A stretch of 64,000 nucleotides of DNA from Brucella pecoris (lineage in GTDB: Bacteria > Pseudomonadota > Alphaproteobacteria > Rhizobiales > Rhizobiaceae). Position numbers and translations under genes: made by a program. A model generated the notes under the pieces. That model saw only the letters and a program-made list of their open reading frames with translations. It had not been told where the DNA came from and made no database searches. Position 1 is the stretch's first letter, and every line of letters starts with the position of its first letter. Shown piece after piece: positions 26,388-36,282 of the stretch. The stretch is taken from NCBI RefSeq assembly GCF_006376675.1, contig NZ_VEWK01000010.1, positions 124,001 through 188,000 on the forward strand. Direction: 5' to 3'.

Positions 26388-27398
26388 TGCGACCGTAAAC
26401 CCGTGTGCAAAGGGATCGCGGCCGTCGATGAAGATCGTATTATATCCCGTCATGCGTGCCCAGCCCGCAATTGAAGGGATAATTGCCGGCAATGTGCGGT
26501 CCGTGCCCACCACTTCTGTCGCGCGTTCCACACGACCATGGAAAAGCGACCCGATAATGGATTCATGTACAAACTCGTCGCCGGGCTTCAGCTTGCCCTT
26601 GGCGGCCAGTTGCGCCATGCGCGCAGACGTACCAGTTCCACACGGTGAACGGTCGATCGCCTTGTCGCCATAAAAGACGGCGTTGCGGGCATGCGCTTCC
26701 GGGTGTTTCGGCTTGCCGGTCCACAAAATATGGCTCAGACGGTTGATATCGGGCAGTAACGGATGCTGGAACTTGTACTTCTCATTCAACCGCTCACGCA
26801 GGATCGGGCTCCAGCCAATCAACTGCAGCGCGGAATAATCTTCCATGTCCGTGTAATTTTCTTGCGGCTCGACAATCGCGTAGAAATTGCCACCATAGGC
26901 CACATCGACCTTGATGGTACCAAGGTCCGGGCATTCGACTTCAAGCCCTTCGGCATAAAGGAAAGCCGGAACGTTGGTAAGACGAACGCGCTCGACATAC
27001 TGGCCGTTCTGCTCGTACTCGATGGCCACCAGACCGGCAGGCGTATCGAGATTGAGCTTGCCCGGCGTCTTCGGCGTCACCAGTCCATGCTCAATCGCCA
27101 TCGTCACGGTTCCGATGGTGCCGTGGCCGCACATCGGCAGGCAACCGGACGTCTCGATGAAAAGCACAGCGACATCGCAATCCGGTCGGGTCGGCGGATA
27201 GAGAATGGAGCCCGACATCATGTCATGGCCGCGCGGCTCGAACATGAGACCGGTGCGGATCCAGTCATATTCGCGCAGAAAATGCGCGCGCTTTTCCATC
27301 ATGGTCGAACCTTCCAGGTTCGGCCCGCCGCCAGCCACCAGACGCACGGGATTGCCGCATGTATGTCCGTCGACGCAGAAGAAGGAATGTCTTGCCAT
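26385..27398 (-). CDS. 4-hydroxyproline 2-epimerase (proline racemase family)
   Basis: A 337-residue member of the proline racemase family. The two catalytic cysteines are Cys90 (MCGHGTIG) and Cys253 (SPCGTGTSA). It should convert trans-4-hydroxy-L-proline to cis-4-hydroxy-D-proline, the first step of bacterial hydroxyproline breakdown. Brucella homologs were first described as the mitogen PrpA. An oxidase gene lies 5 bases upstream on the same strand, so both are in one operon. The stop codon TAG is the first three bases of a MITE-like terminal repeat, so the native C-terminus may have been altered slightly by insertion. Confidence 0.92.
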   Translation of the reverse strand: MARHSFFCVDGHTCGNPVRLVAGGGPNLEGSTMMEKRAHFLREYDWIRTGLMFEPRGHDMMSGSILYPPTRPDCDVAVLFIETSGCLPMCGHGTIGTVTMAIEHGLVTPKTPGKLNLDTPAGLVAIEYEQNGQYVERVRLTNVPAFLYAEGLEVECPDLGTIKVDVAYGGNFYAIVEPQENYTDMEDYSALQLIGWSPILRERLNEKYKFQHPLLPDINRLSHILWTGKPKHPEAHARNAVFYGDKAIDRSPCGTGTSARMAQLAAKGKLKPGDEFVHESIIGSLFHGRVERATEVVGTDRTLPAIIPSIAGWARMTGYNTIFIDGRDPFAHGFTVA

Positions 27399-27403
27399 GA
27401 TGG

Positions 27404-28666
27404 TCAGTTCCGAAAACGTTGTGGCTTGAAAGGTTCAATATCGATTGCAGGTGCGACACCCGTGATGAGATCGCGGATAAGCCGCCCGGTTGCAGCCGAT
27501 TGCGTGAGGCCGAGATGGCCGTGGCCGAAGCCGTAATAGATATTCCCGCCTGCCGAAGCACGCCCGATGACCGGCACGGAATCGGGCATGGACGGCCGAT
27601 ACCCCATCCATTGCCGCCCGCCCTCGGTGCGAAGGCCCGGCAGAAACATGGAAGCCTTCTTTAACATGGCTTCAGATCGTGCAAAATTGGGCGGCAGGTC
27701 GAGGCCGCCGAATTCCACAGCGCCACCCACTCGCAGCCCGGTTTCCATCGGTGTGACCACAAAGCCATGGCCGGGGAATGTCAACTGCCGCTTCACGTCG
27801 AAACTTCCAACAGGCAGTGTTGTATTGTAACCGCGTTCCGTATCGAGCGGCACGGCGTCGCCGAAGCCTTTGGCAAGATCGCGAGACCACGCGCCCGCCA
27901 TCAGGACAAGATGCGCCGCCTTGATTTCGGTTCCATCCTCGAGGCGAATGCTCGCCCCGCCATTACCTGGTCTTGCACTCGTGACTTTCGCCTGAAGAAA
28001 GTGCGCGCCCTTGCTTTCGGCATAGGCCCAGATTGCCTTGCCGAACAGCTTGGGATCGCTGACATTCTTCCAGCCGGGAACGAACGTTCCAGCAATGAAA
28101 CGCGGGCTCAGGCCCGGCTGTAATTCAGCGAGCCGATCGCCACGCACGTGTTCATAGGCAATTCCAGCCCTCTCGCGGACGTCCCAGCCCGGCTGCGAGG
28201 CGGCAAGCTCCGCTTCACTTTCATAGAGTTCCAGATTGCCGTTCTCACGCAACCTGTCGCGCAAACCCGCGCGATCGATGAGCGCCATCATCTCGCTGCC
28301 TGCAAGACGCATAATATCGGCCTGTGCAACTGCAGTTTTCGCCAGCGCATCTGCACTGCTCGCACGCCAGAAGCGATAGAGCCACGGCACCATCTTTGGA
28401 AAATAAGAGGGGCGGATCGTAAATGGACCAAGGGGATCCACCAGCCAGCCCGGCACCTTGCGCATCACGCCTTTGGAGGCAAGCGGAAGAATATCGGAAA
28501 ATGCGAGCGCCGCCGCATTGCCTGAGCTGGTTTCCTCGCAAATGCCACTTCTGTCTATGACCAGAACCTGGCGTCCTGCCTCGGCAAGCAAGGCGGCTGC
28601 GGCGACACCGACAATACCGCCACCGATAATGAGAACATCCTGCTGACCCTGCGGATCAGATTTCAT
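27404..28666 (-). CDS. FAD-dependent D-amino acid (D-hydroxyproline) dehydrogenase
   Basis: A 420-residue DadA/DAO-type flavoprotein. The FAD-binding motif GGGIVGVAAAALLAEAG lies near the N-terminus, followed by the ETSSGNAAALAFSDILPLAS segment typical of DadA-like enzymes and a C-terminal GHGHLGLTQSAATG FAD motif. Given the epimerase next to it, the likely substrate is cis-4-hydroxy-D-proline, oxidised to pyrroline-4-hydroxy-2-carboxylate. Ordinary D-amino acids remain possible. The ATG at 28666 has GGGAG upstream. It is divergent from the GntR gene; the deaminase and dehydrogenase that finish the pathway are not in the window. Confidence 0.9.
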   Translation of the reverse strand: MKSDPQGQQDVLIIGGGIVGVAAAALLAEAGRQVLVIDRSGICEETSSGNAAALAFSDILPLASKGVMRKVPGWLVDPLGPFTIRPSYFPKMVPWLYRFWRASSADALAKTAVAQADIMRLAGSEMMALIDRAGLRDRLRENGNLELYESEAELAASQPGWDVRERAGIAYEHVRGDRLAELQPGLSPRFIAGTFVPGWKNVSDPKLFGKAIWAYAESKGAHFLQAKVTSARPGNGGASIRLEDGTEIKAAHLVLMAGAWSRDLAKGFGDAVPLDTERGYNTTLPVGSFDVKRQLTFPGHGFVVTPMETGLRVGGAVEFGGLDLPPNFARSEAMLKKASMFLPGLRTEGGRQWMGYRPSMPDSVPVIGRASAGGNIYYGFGHGHLGLTQSAATGRLIRDLITGVAPAIDIEPFKPQRFRN

Positions 28667-28890
28667 CTTTTGCGGCTCCCCACCGGATTCAATTTTACCC
28701 ACAGTCCGGAATGGTCAAAACCCGGACAGCGTCTATGGTCCGAGCAATCGGCACTCAACATAATTTCAATGCCGGTCACCCCGATTCTGTCTATCGATTT
28801 TTTGGAATGACACTGTGCTGAAAGTTCGTCACCGCTTGAAAAAGCCACACAAGCAGATTTAGAGATCAACCAGTTTACATCACACCGTAT

Positions 28891-28911
28891 TGATATATCA
28901 GAGATATATCT
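28891..28911. promoter_or_regulatory. Two tandem 10-bp palindromes, likely GntR operator
   Basis: TGATATATCA (28891-28900) and AGATATATCT (28902-28911) are each fully self-complementary and are centred 11 bases apart. They lie in the divergent control region between the oxidase and the GntR gene, 50 bases before the GntR start. Confidence 0.65.
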
Positions 28912-28959
28912 GTAAGATTGAACTATGTCAATCGTCGTAACCACAAGGCATGGACAGGC

Positions 28960-29655
28960 ATGGAAGAGACGAACGTTCGAGAGAGGTTGGCACGGAGCCA
29001 GACAAGCGTGCCGCTGGCGACCATGGACGGCTGGGGCAGCGAAAGTCTGGCCGAGCAGGCTTATCGTATTCTGGAACGTTCCATCGTCACGCTGGAACTG
29101 GAACCTGGCACTGTCGTCAACGAGCGTACACTCATCGAGCTGACCGGCATGGGTCGCACGCCGATGCGCGAAGCCATTCAACGGCTTGCATGGGAAGGCC
29201 TCGTGGAAGTGCGCCCGCGTTCGGGCATCGCCATAGCGCCTATTGACCCAAAGGATTTCATCAAGGTGCTGGATGCCCGCGAAGGTGTCGAGCGCGTTCT
29301 GGCACGCGATGCGGCACGCTTCGGCAGCCCGCGTGATTATGAACGGCTCGAAGCTGCCGCTGCAGCCATGCGGCAGGCCATTCCCACCGAGAACGTGGCG
29401 TTGTTTCTCGACGCCGACAAGGCATTCGACATTGTTCTGGGTGCTGCGGCAAGCAATCCCTATGCCGCCCGTATCGCAGCACCCTTGCAAACCCACAGCC
29501 GCCGCTTCTGGTTTCGCCTTCGCCCATCGACCGGAATATCCGGCTCGGCCAATGCGCATGCGACACTGATCGAGGCGATCATTTCCCGCCAACCAGAGCG
29601 GGCCAGTGATACGGCCAGCGAGCTGATGGCCTATCTGCGCACTCTTGCGCCGTAA
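28960..29655 (+). CDS. GntR family (FCD-type) transcriptional regulator
   Basis: A 231-residue regulator. The N-terminal winged helix (SESLAEQAYRILERSIVTLELEPGTVVNERTL, then GRTPMREAIQRLAWEGLVEVRPRSGI) is followed by an all-helical FCD ligand domain. It is divergent from the hydroxyproline epimerase/oxidase pair and probably controls it in response to a pathway compound. The start at 28960 is a reasonable ATG; a Met at 29023 is the fallback. No second gene follows, and the next 80 bases hold a palindromic repeat. Confidence 0.9.
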   Translation: MEETNVRERLARSQTSVPLATMDGWGSESLAEQAYRILERSIVTLELEPGTVVNERTLIELTGMGRTPMREAIQRLAWEGLVEVRPRSGIAIAPIDPKDFIKVLDAREGVERVLARDAARFGSPRDYERLEAAAAAMRQAIPTENVALFLDADKAFDIVLGAAASNPYAARIAAPLQTHSRRFWFRLRPSTGISGSANAHATLIEAIISRQPERASDTASELMAYLRTLAP

Positions 29656-29737
29656 ACTTGGGGCACCAAGCTTGAAAGCATAATTCGACCGGCGTGAAAT
29701 GAGGATCGATAAGATTATGCTCGAATTAGAAGAAGCT

Positions 29738-29777
29738 AGAGCGCTGATCTGATCCAATCAGATCGAAACGCGCTCTA
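29738..29777. repeat. TAGAGCG-CGCTCTA palindromic repeat
   Basis: Outer arms TAGAGCG and CGCTCTA enclose a perfect inner stem GATCTGAT-CCA-ATCAGATC. The element at 57840-57879 has the same left arm but a different, still self-complementary, inner stem. Its right edge supplies the stop codon of the next small gene. Confidence 0.8.
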
Positions 29778-29990
29778 ACGGGCGCGCAATGACCGGCGCG
29801 TCCGTTCGTTGGTTCTGATACCCGCCGCCGCAAACGGGCCGGTATCGAAAACCAGTCCATCATCGGTGTTGACGCCATATACGGCCAGTGCATAGGCATG
29901 GCGAGTTCCACGCTCCATATCCTTCGCCTGCACCGAAACGATGGAAAGAATGGCGCAGAAGCCAATGGCCGCCTGAGACGAAAAATGCAT
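29775..29990 (-). CDS. Small exported protein of unknown function
   Basis: A 71-residue open frame beginning MHFSSQAAIGFCAILSIVSVQA, a good signal peptide with cleavage expected after VQA. A short mature part (KDMERGTRHAYALAVYGVNTDD) and a basic C-terminus follow. GAGGAG lies about eight bases before the ATG, which favours a real gene. I recognise no family. The stop codon TAG falls inside a dispersed palindrome, so the last residues may be derived from repeat insertion. It could be a chance frame. Confidence 0.5.
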   Translation of the reverse strand: MHFSSQAAIGFCAILSIVSVQAKDMERGTRHAYALAVYGVNTDDGLVFDTGPFAAAGIRTNERTRRSLRAR

Positions 29991-30114
29991 CTTCAACGCT
30001 CCTCGTCAGGATTTTCCAAGGTCAATAACATTGCCAGTGGACTGCTTGGCTGCGACCGAAAGATGGCACGATATGTCTGATTTCGGGACACTGGCTCACG
30101 AAAATGCGATCGCT

Positions 30115-30146
30115 AAAACAAAAGCCGAAGCGTGCGCTTCGGCTTT
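30115..30146 (-). terminator. Terminator of the MarR gene
   Basis: AAAGCCGAAGCG and CGCTTCGGCTTT pair almost without a loop, followed by TTGTTTT on the reverse strand, about 30 bases after the MarR stop codon. Confidence 0.88.
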
Positions 30147-30173
30147 ATCTGGATCGCGAGGAATGATGGCCGC

Positions 30174-30611
30174 TCAGTGCGTTTTATTCATCGATGCTGA
30201 CATTTTGCGGAGCACATTGAGCGCAATGTTCAACTCCTCATCGCTCACGCCTTCCAGCAGGTCCTCGCGAACGTCACCGGCGAGTTTCACCACCTGTTCG
30301 GCCAGAATCTTGCCTTCAGCGGTCATCACCACCCGCTTGGCACGGCGATCGCCCAGAACAGTCTGTCGTTCGATAAACGATTGGCGCTCCAGACCATCGA
30401 GCAGGCGCACCATGGTCGCATTCTCGATTTCCAGCGCTTCTGCCAGTTCCTTCTGGTAGAGGCCTTCCTGTTCGATCAAGGCAAGCAAGGTGCGCGCCCG
30501 GGCCAATGTCAGTCCACGCTCTTTCACACGCGCGTCGAAAACGGTGCGAAGCCTGCGATTAACCTTCGCCATGGCATCAATCATTTCAGCTTTAAGATCT
30601 GCCGTATCCAT
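30174..30611 (-). CDS. MarR family transcriptional regulator
   Basis: A 145-residue winged helix protein. The recognition region is LYQKELAEALEIENATMVRLLDGLERQSFIERQTVLGDRRAKRVVMTAEG, the standard MarR layout with the DxRxxR-type wing (DRRAKR). Flanking helices form the dimer. Such regulators respond to phenolic compounds or oxidants. No target gene is adjacent, but a palindrome just upstream of the start suggests autoregulation. Monocistronic, with its own terminator. Confidence 0.92.
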   Translation of the reverse strand: MDTADLKAEMIDAMAKVNRRLRTVFDARVKERGLTLARARTLLALIEQEGLYQKELAEALEIENATMVRLLDGLERQSFIERQTVLGDRRAKRVVMTAEGKILAEQVVKLAGDVREDLLEGVSDEELNIALNVLRKMSASMNKTH

Positions 30612-30627
30612 GCCAACCGCCTTATAT

Positions 30628-30641
30628 ATTAGTAAACTAAT
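30628..30641. promoter_or_regulatory. MarR-type palindrome, likely operator
   Basis: ATTAGTAAACTAAT is an inverted repeat (ATTAGT and ACTAAT around AA), located 17 bases before the MarR start codon. It resembles the TTAGTnnACTAA-like boxes bound by several MarR proteins. Confidence 0.6.
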
Positions 30642-30767
30642 GATTACAGATTGGGATAAATCGCTGGCGAACTATTTTCAAGCAAACTTCCTGAACTCAC
30701 GCAAGCGTGATGGGATTCGGCACCCATATGACTGCATGACGAACAAATTCACTGCAAAGCCGGTGAT

Positions 30768-30845
30768 CTAGTGGAGTTTTCGAATTTGACGTTTGAAACA
30801 GCATATGTGTCAGCCGGGATTCAAACGTCAAATTCAATCCACTAG
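30768..30845. repeat. 78-bp long-hairpin element
   Basis: The outer arms CTAGTGGA and TCCACTAG enclose the perfect 16-bp arms GAATTTGACGTTTGAA and TTCAAACGTCAAATTC, with a 22-base centre. Transcribed either way it would fold into a long hairpin. No coding capacity. Probably a dispersed element. Confidence 0.8.
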
Positions 30846-30949
30846 AGCATTTCCTGTTTTGATTGAATCATTGGGAATACTCTATCTTTTTGTTTTTACG
30901 AGCATCTTGTTCCGAAAACCGTTTCACACTTTTCGGGATGCGCTCTAAA
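30844..30949. repeat. Two adjoining Rhizobiales-type palindromes
   Basis: The first runs from TAGAGCATTTCC to AATACTCTA (30844-30885). The second runs from about 30894 to 30949, with CGAAAACCGTTTCACACTTT in the middle and GATGCGCTCTA at its end. They abut both the 78-bp element and the atpC terminator. Confidence 0.75.
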
Positions 30950-30977
30950 AAGAAAAAGCGGGCCAAAGCCCGCTTTT
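30950..30977 (-). terminator. Terminator of the atp operon
   Basis: AAAAGCGGGC and GCCCGCTTTT pair around four bases, followed by TTCTTTTT on the reverse strand, about 25 bases after the atpC stop codon. Confidence 0.93.
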
Positions 30978-31001
30978 CCGAAAAAAATCAAACTGCCCCG
31001 A

Positions 31002-31409
31002 TCAGGCAGGCATGATAGTTCCCTGCAGCGTCATCAACTGATGCAGGAAGATTTCCGCCTTGGTGCGATGTTCGTTGGACGAAGCGTCGTCCAGGGCCTC
31101 GCGGGCATGATCAATGCGGCGCTGAATGTCTGCCGGGTCGATATCGTCCACATGGGTTGCCGATTCGGCCAGAACGGTGCAGCCCTGCGGGGTGATATCG
31201 GCGAAACCGCCGAAGACCACGTAGGAGTCGGACTTGCCATCGGCAAGCTTCACCGAAACGACACCCGGCATGATCGTCGTCATCAGCGGCGAATGACCGG
31301 CGAGAGCCGTCAGATAGCCTTCGCTACCCGGAATGACCACTTCCGTCACCTGCGCAGAAAGCAGGAGTCGTTCAGGCGACACGAGTTCGAATTGGAAAGC
31401 TTGAGCCAT
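31002..31409 (-). CDS. atpC: ATP synthase F1 subunit epsilon
   Basis: A 135-residue subunit that links the rotor to the catalytic head and can inhibit ATP hydrolysis. The N-terminal beta-sandwich has FELVSPERLLLSAQVTEVVIPGSEGYLTALAGHSPLMTTI, and the C-terminal helical part is short. The ATG at 31409 matches family starts; an upstream Met three codons earlier is not needed. It is the last gene of the atpHAGDC operon, with a repeat-bearing spacer before it and the operon terminator after it. Confidence 0.97.
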   Translation of the reverse strand: MAQAFQFELVSPERLLLSAQVTEVVIPGSEGYLTALAGHSPLMTTIMPGVVSVKLADGKSDSYVVFGGFADITPQGCTVLAESATHVDDIDPADIQRRIDHAREALDDASSNEHRTKAEIFLHQLMTLQGTIMPA

Positions 31410-31430
31410 GGTTCTCACTTGAATTCAAAA

Positions 31431-31473
31431 GCATGATCTCGAAAGGTGGAAACCGGTTTTCGAAAAACCATGC
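31431..31473. repeat. 43-bp palindrome in the atpD-atpC spacer
   Basis: GCATGATCTCGAAAGGTGG to AAAAACCATGC, with an ACCGGTTTTCG core. A diverged copy of the same length lies in the atpG-atpD spacer in the opposite orientation (33109-33151). Confidence 0.8.
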
Positions 31474-31532
31474 TTAAACAAAATGATTGGCTTTCACGGC
31501 GGGCCTTGCGGCCCACCGGGAAACTCAATTCA

Positions 31533-33089
<1,557 letters not shown>

Positions 33090-33108
33090 CGATCCTTACC
33101 TTCCGTTA

Positions 33109-33151
33109 GCATGGTCCCGAAAAGTTGCAGACTTCTCGGATAAGATCATGC
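33109..33151. repeat. 43-bp palindrome in the atpG-atpD spacer
   Basis: GCATGGTCCCGAAAAGTTGC to GATAAGATCATGC. It has the same ends and length as the element in the atpD-atpC spacer but is inverted and more diverged inside. Confidence 0.7.
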
Positions 33152-33159
33152 GGTAAACC

Positions 33160-34038
33160 CTAGAGCGCTTCCGCGCCCGAAATGATTTCGATCAGTTCCT
33201 TGGTGATCTGAGCCTGACGCTGACGGTTATACGTGATCGACAACTTGTTGATCATGTCACCGGCATTGCGCGTCGCATTGTCCATCGCGCTCATCTTCGC
33301 GCCCATTTCGCCCGCCACATTTTCCAGCAGTGCGCGGAAAATCTGGACCGAAATATTGCGCGGGATCAGCGTGCTCAGGATCGCCGCAGGATCAGGTTCG
33401 TACTCATAAATCGCATCGCCTGCAGTATCCGCCTGCGCAACATCGCCAGCCGAAGCCGGAATGAGCTGCTGCGCGGTCGGAATCTGTGCAATCACCGACT
33501 TGAATTCGGAATAGAACAGGGTGCAGACATCAAATGCGCCTTGTTCGAACAACTCGATCACCTTGTGGCCGATCTGGTCGGCATGCACAAAAGCGAGCTG
33601 CTTGACTTCGCGCAAATTGACATGGTCGATGATCAGCGAGGCAAATTCGCGACGCAGGATATCTGCGCCCTTCTTGCCGACCGTGATGATCTTGACCGTC
33701 TTGCCTTCAGCGAGGAGCTTGCGGGTATGATCGCGCGCCAGGCGCGCAATCTGCGAGTTGAAACCGCCGCAAAGACCACGTTCCGCGGTGCAGACGACGA
33801 GCAGATGCACGTCGTCCTTGCCCGTACCGGCCATCAAGGCCGGCGCGTCTTCGCCGCTGACATTCTGCGCGATATTCGCGAGAACGGCACCCATACGCTG
33901 CGAGTAAGGCCGTGCGGCCTCCGCAGCTTCCTGGGCACGGCGCAGCTTCGCCGCGGCGACCATCTGCATCGCCTTGGTGATTTTCTGCGTCGCCTTGACC
34001 GAGGCGATACGGTTTCTCAGATCCTTTAATGAAGGCAT
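33160..34038 (-). CDS. atpG: ATP synthase F1 subunit gamma
   Basis: A 292-residue central rotor subunit. The N-terminal helix MPSLKDLRNRIASVKATQKITKAMQMVAAAKLRRAQ and the C-terminal helix ASEMSAMDNATRNAGDM-like segment (GAKMSAMDNATRNAGDMINKL) form the coiled-coil shaft. The middle domain includes TAERGLCGGFN. It has the slightly longer alphaproteobacterial form. It lies 21 bases downstream of atpA in the operon. Confidence 0.97.
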   Translation of the reverse strand: MPSLKDLRNRIASVKATQKITKAMQMVAAAKLRRAQEAAEAARPYSQRMGAVLANIAQNVSGEDAPALMAGTGKDDVHLLVVCTAERGLCGGFNSQIARLARDHTRKLLAEGKTVKIITVGKKGADILRREFASLIIDHVNLREVKQLAFVHADQIGHKVIELFEQGAFDVCTLFYSEFKSVIAQIPTAQQLIPASAGDVAQADTAGDAIYEYEPDPAAILSTLIPRNISVQIFRALLENVAGEMGAKMSAMDNATRNAGDMINKLSITYNRQRQAQITKELIEIISGAEAL

Positions 34039-34059
34039 CCGTTCATCCCGTCACAAAAT

Positions 34060-35589
34060 TCAAGCGAAAGACTTGGCGAACGCGTCGACCGCTGCCTTGA
34101 GCTTTGCTTTGATGTTGTCGGTGAGTGCCTTTTCGTCGCGGATCGCATCCAGCACATCCTTGTGCTCGGTGCGCAGCGAAGAAAGAAGACCTGCTTCGAA
34201 CTTGCCAACCTGGTTGACGGCGATCTTGTCGAGATAGCCATTCACGCCAGCGTAAATCACGGCAACCTGTTCTTCCGTCTTCAACGGCGAGAACTGCGGC
34301 TGCTTGAGAAGTTCGGTCAGACGTGCGCCACGGTTCAGCAAACGCTGGGTCGAGGCATCGAGATCCGAACCGAACTGTGCGAAGGCGGCCATTTCACGAT
34401 ACTGGGCGAGCTCGCCCTTGATCGAACCGGCAACCTGCTTCATGGCCTTGATCTGGGCCGAAGAACCGACGCGTGAAACCGACAGACCGACGTTAACAGC
34501 CGGACGGATACCCTGATAGAACAGGTTGGTTTCGAGGAAGATCTGGCCGTCGGTGATCGAGATCACGTTGGTCGGAATGAAGGCCGAAACGTCGTTGCCC
34601 TGCGTTTCGATGACCGGCAGAGCCGTCAGCGAGCCAGCGCCGTTTTCGTCATTGAGCTTTGCAGCGCGTTCGAGAAGACGGGAGTGCAGATAGAAAACGT
34701 CGCCCGGATAAGCTTCACGGCCCGGAGGACGACGAAGCAGAAGGGACATCTGACGGTAAGCAACAGCCTGCTTCGACAGATCGTCATAACCGATGAGAGC
34801 GTGCTGACCGTTGTCACGGAAGTATTCGCCCATTGCGCAACCTGCGAACGGAGCGAGGTACTGCATCGGAGCCGGATCGGAAGCGGTAGCAGCGATAACG
34901 ATCGAATATTCAAGAGCGCCGCGTTCTTCGAGAACCTTGACGAACTGAGCAACAGTCGAACGCTTCTGGCCGATAGCAACGTAAACGCAATAAAGCTTTT
35001 CGCTGTCCGGGCCGTTGTCGTGGATCGGCTTCTGGTTCAGGAAGGTGTCGAGAATGATGGCGGTCTTGCCGGTCTGACGGTCGCCGATGACCAGCTCGCG
35101 CTGACCGCGGCCAACCGGGATCAGAGCGTCAACAGCCTTGAGGCCGGTCGACATTGGCTCATGAACCGACTTACGCGGAATGATGCCCGGTGCCTTGACG
35201 TCGACGCGGCGACGCTCGGTAGCAACGATTGGGCCCTTGCCGTCAATCGGGTTGCCGAGGGCATCGACAACGCGGCCGAGCAGGCCTGGACCGACTGGAA
35301 CGTCAACGATCGCACCGGTACGCTTGACGACGTCGCCTTCCTTGATGTCACGGTCGGCACCGAAGATAACGACACCGACATTGTCGCTTTCAAGGTTCAG
35401 CGCCATGCCGCGAATACCACCAGGGAATTCGACCATTTCACCAGCCTGAACATTGTCCAGACCATAGACGCGAGCAATGCCGTCACCGACGGACAGAACC
35501 TGACCGACCTCGGAGACCTCAGCCTCCTTGCCGAAGTTCTTGATTTGCTCTTTCAGGATAGCGGAAATTTCCGCGGCGCGGATGTCCAT
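34060..35589 (-). CDS. atpA: ATP synthase F1 subunit alpha
   Basis: A 509-residue non-catalytic nucleotide-binding subunit of the F1 head. Walker A is GDRQTGKT, and the arginine finger lies in the conserved VGLSVSRVGSSAQ segment. The N-terminal beta-barrel begins IRAAEISAILKEQI. The start codon overlaps the atpH stop by one base (TGATG), giving translational coupling. Confidence 0.98.
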   Translation of the reverse strand: MDIRAAEISAILKEQIKNFGKEAEVSEVGQVLSVGDGIARVYGLDNVQAGEMVEFPGGIRGMALNLESDNVGVVIFGADRDIKEGDVVKRTGAIVDVPVGPGLLGRVVDALGNPIDGKGPIVATERRRVDVKAPGIIPRKSVHEPMSTGLKAVDALIPVGRGQRELVIGDRQTGKTAIILDTFLNQKPIHDNGPDSEKLYCVYVAIGQKRSTVAQFVKVLEERGALEYSIVIAATASDPAPMQYLAPFAGCAMGEYFRDNGQHALIGYDDLSKQAVAYRQMSLLLRRPPGREAYPGDVFYLHSRLLERAAKLNDENGAGSLTALPVIETQGNDVSAFIPTNVISITDGQIFLETNLFYQGIRPAVNVGLSVSRVGSSAQIKAMKQVAGSIKGELAQYREMAAFAQFGSDLDASTQRLLNRGARLTELLKQPQFSPLKTEEQVAVIYAGVNGYLDKIAVNQVGKFEAGLLSSLRTEHKDVLDAIRDEKALTDNIKAKLKAAVDAFAKSFA

Positions 35590-36149
35590 CAGCCGACCTC
35601 TTTCAGTGCAAGCTTAAGAGAAGAAAGTTTGGTGCGAAGGGACGTGTCGATCTGACGCGAACCCATCTTGACGATAAGACCGCCGAGGATCGACGGATCG
35701 ACGGTGACGTTGATCGTCACGTCCTTGCCGGCCACGCCCTTCAGCGTTGCCTTCAATTCGTTCTGCTGCGCGGCACTCAATTCGTGCGCGGAGAGAACAT
35801 CGGCGGAAATCTCACCACGATGTTCAGCAGCAATCTTGCGGAAAGCGGCGATGATGCCCGGCAGCGCAAAGAGGCGGCGGTTCCGCGCGACAACGCGCAG
35901 GAAATTTCCGACCAGACCCTTGATGCCCGCCTTGTCGGCAATGGCGCCGACAGCGTGAAGCTGGTCTTCCGACGAAAATACCGGACTGGAGATCAGCCGC
36001 TGGAGGTCTTCGCTTCCGCTCAGAAGCGCCTCGAAACGGTCGAGATCTTTTTCCACAGCCGCAACGGATTTCGCGTCGAGCGCAAGCTCGAAAAGCGATC
36101 CGGCGTAGCGCTGTGCGACACCTGAAATGAGCGAAGACGTTTCAGCCAC
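35589..36149 (-). CDS. atpH: ATP synthase F1 subunit delta
   Basis: A 186-residue peripheral-stalk subunit that joins F1 to the b subunits. The N-terminal helices have GVAQRYAGSLFELALDAKSV, and the C-terminal region has the conserved NVTVDPSILGGLIVKMGSRQIDTSLRTKLSSL. I chose the GTG at 36149 with AGCAGG six bases upstream; a TTG two codons earlier would add two residues. It is the first gene of the F1 operon. The Fo genes are elsewhere, as is normal in alphaproteobacteria. Confidence 0.95.
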   Translation of the reverse strand: MAETSSLISGVAQRYAGSLFELALDAKSVAAVEKDLDRFEALLSGSEDLQRLISSPVFSSEDQLHAVGAIADKAGIKGLVGNFLRVVARNRRLFALPGIIAAFRKIAAEHRGEISADVLSAHELSAAQQNELKATLKGVAGKDVTINVTVDPSILGGLIVKMGSRQIDTSLRTKLSSLKLALKEVG

Positions 36150-36282
36150 GAACAACCTGCTCTCTACGTTGAAACCATCCTTTTGGGGCCCAATCTTGTT
36201 CAGGACGCCAAGCCGATGATTTTATTGAATGTTTTCGGAAAACCACTGACGCGCGAGCACATCAACACCGAAATGTGATTGC

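Larger units (their letters stand above)
30642..30949. other. Gene-free spacer filled with palindromic repeats
   Basis: The gap between the MarR gene and atpC (390 bases in all) holds the MarR promoter side, a 78-base hairpin element (30768-30845) and two Rhizobiales-type palindromes ending at the atpC terminator. No gene is supported. Confidence 0.75.

Noticed and set aside
26117..26410. A 97-residue minus-strand frame spanning the MITE-like element
   Set aside because: Both terminal repeats encode the same RVFGEL string because they are inverted copies. There is no transposase motif, so I treat it as non-coding.
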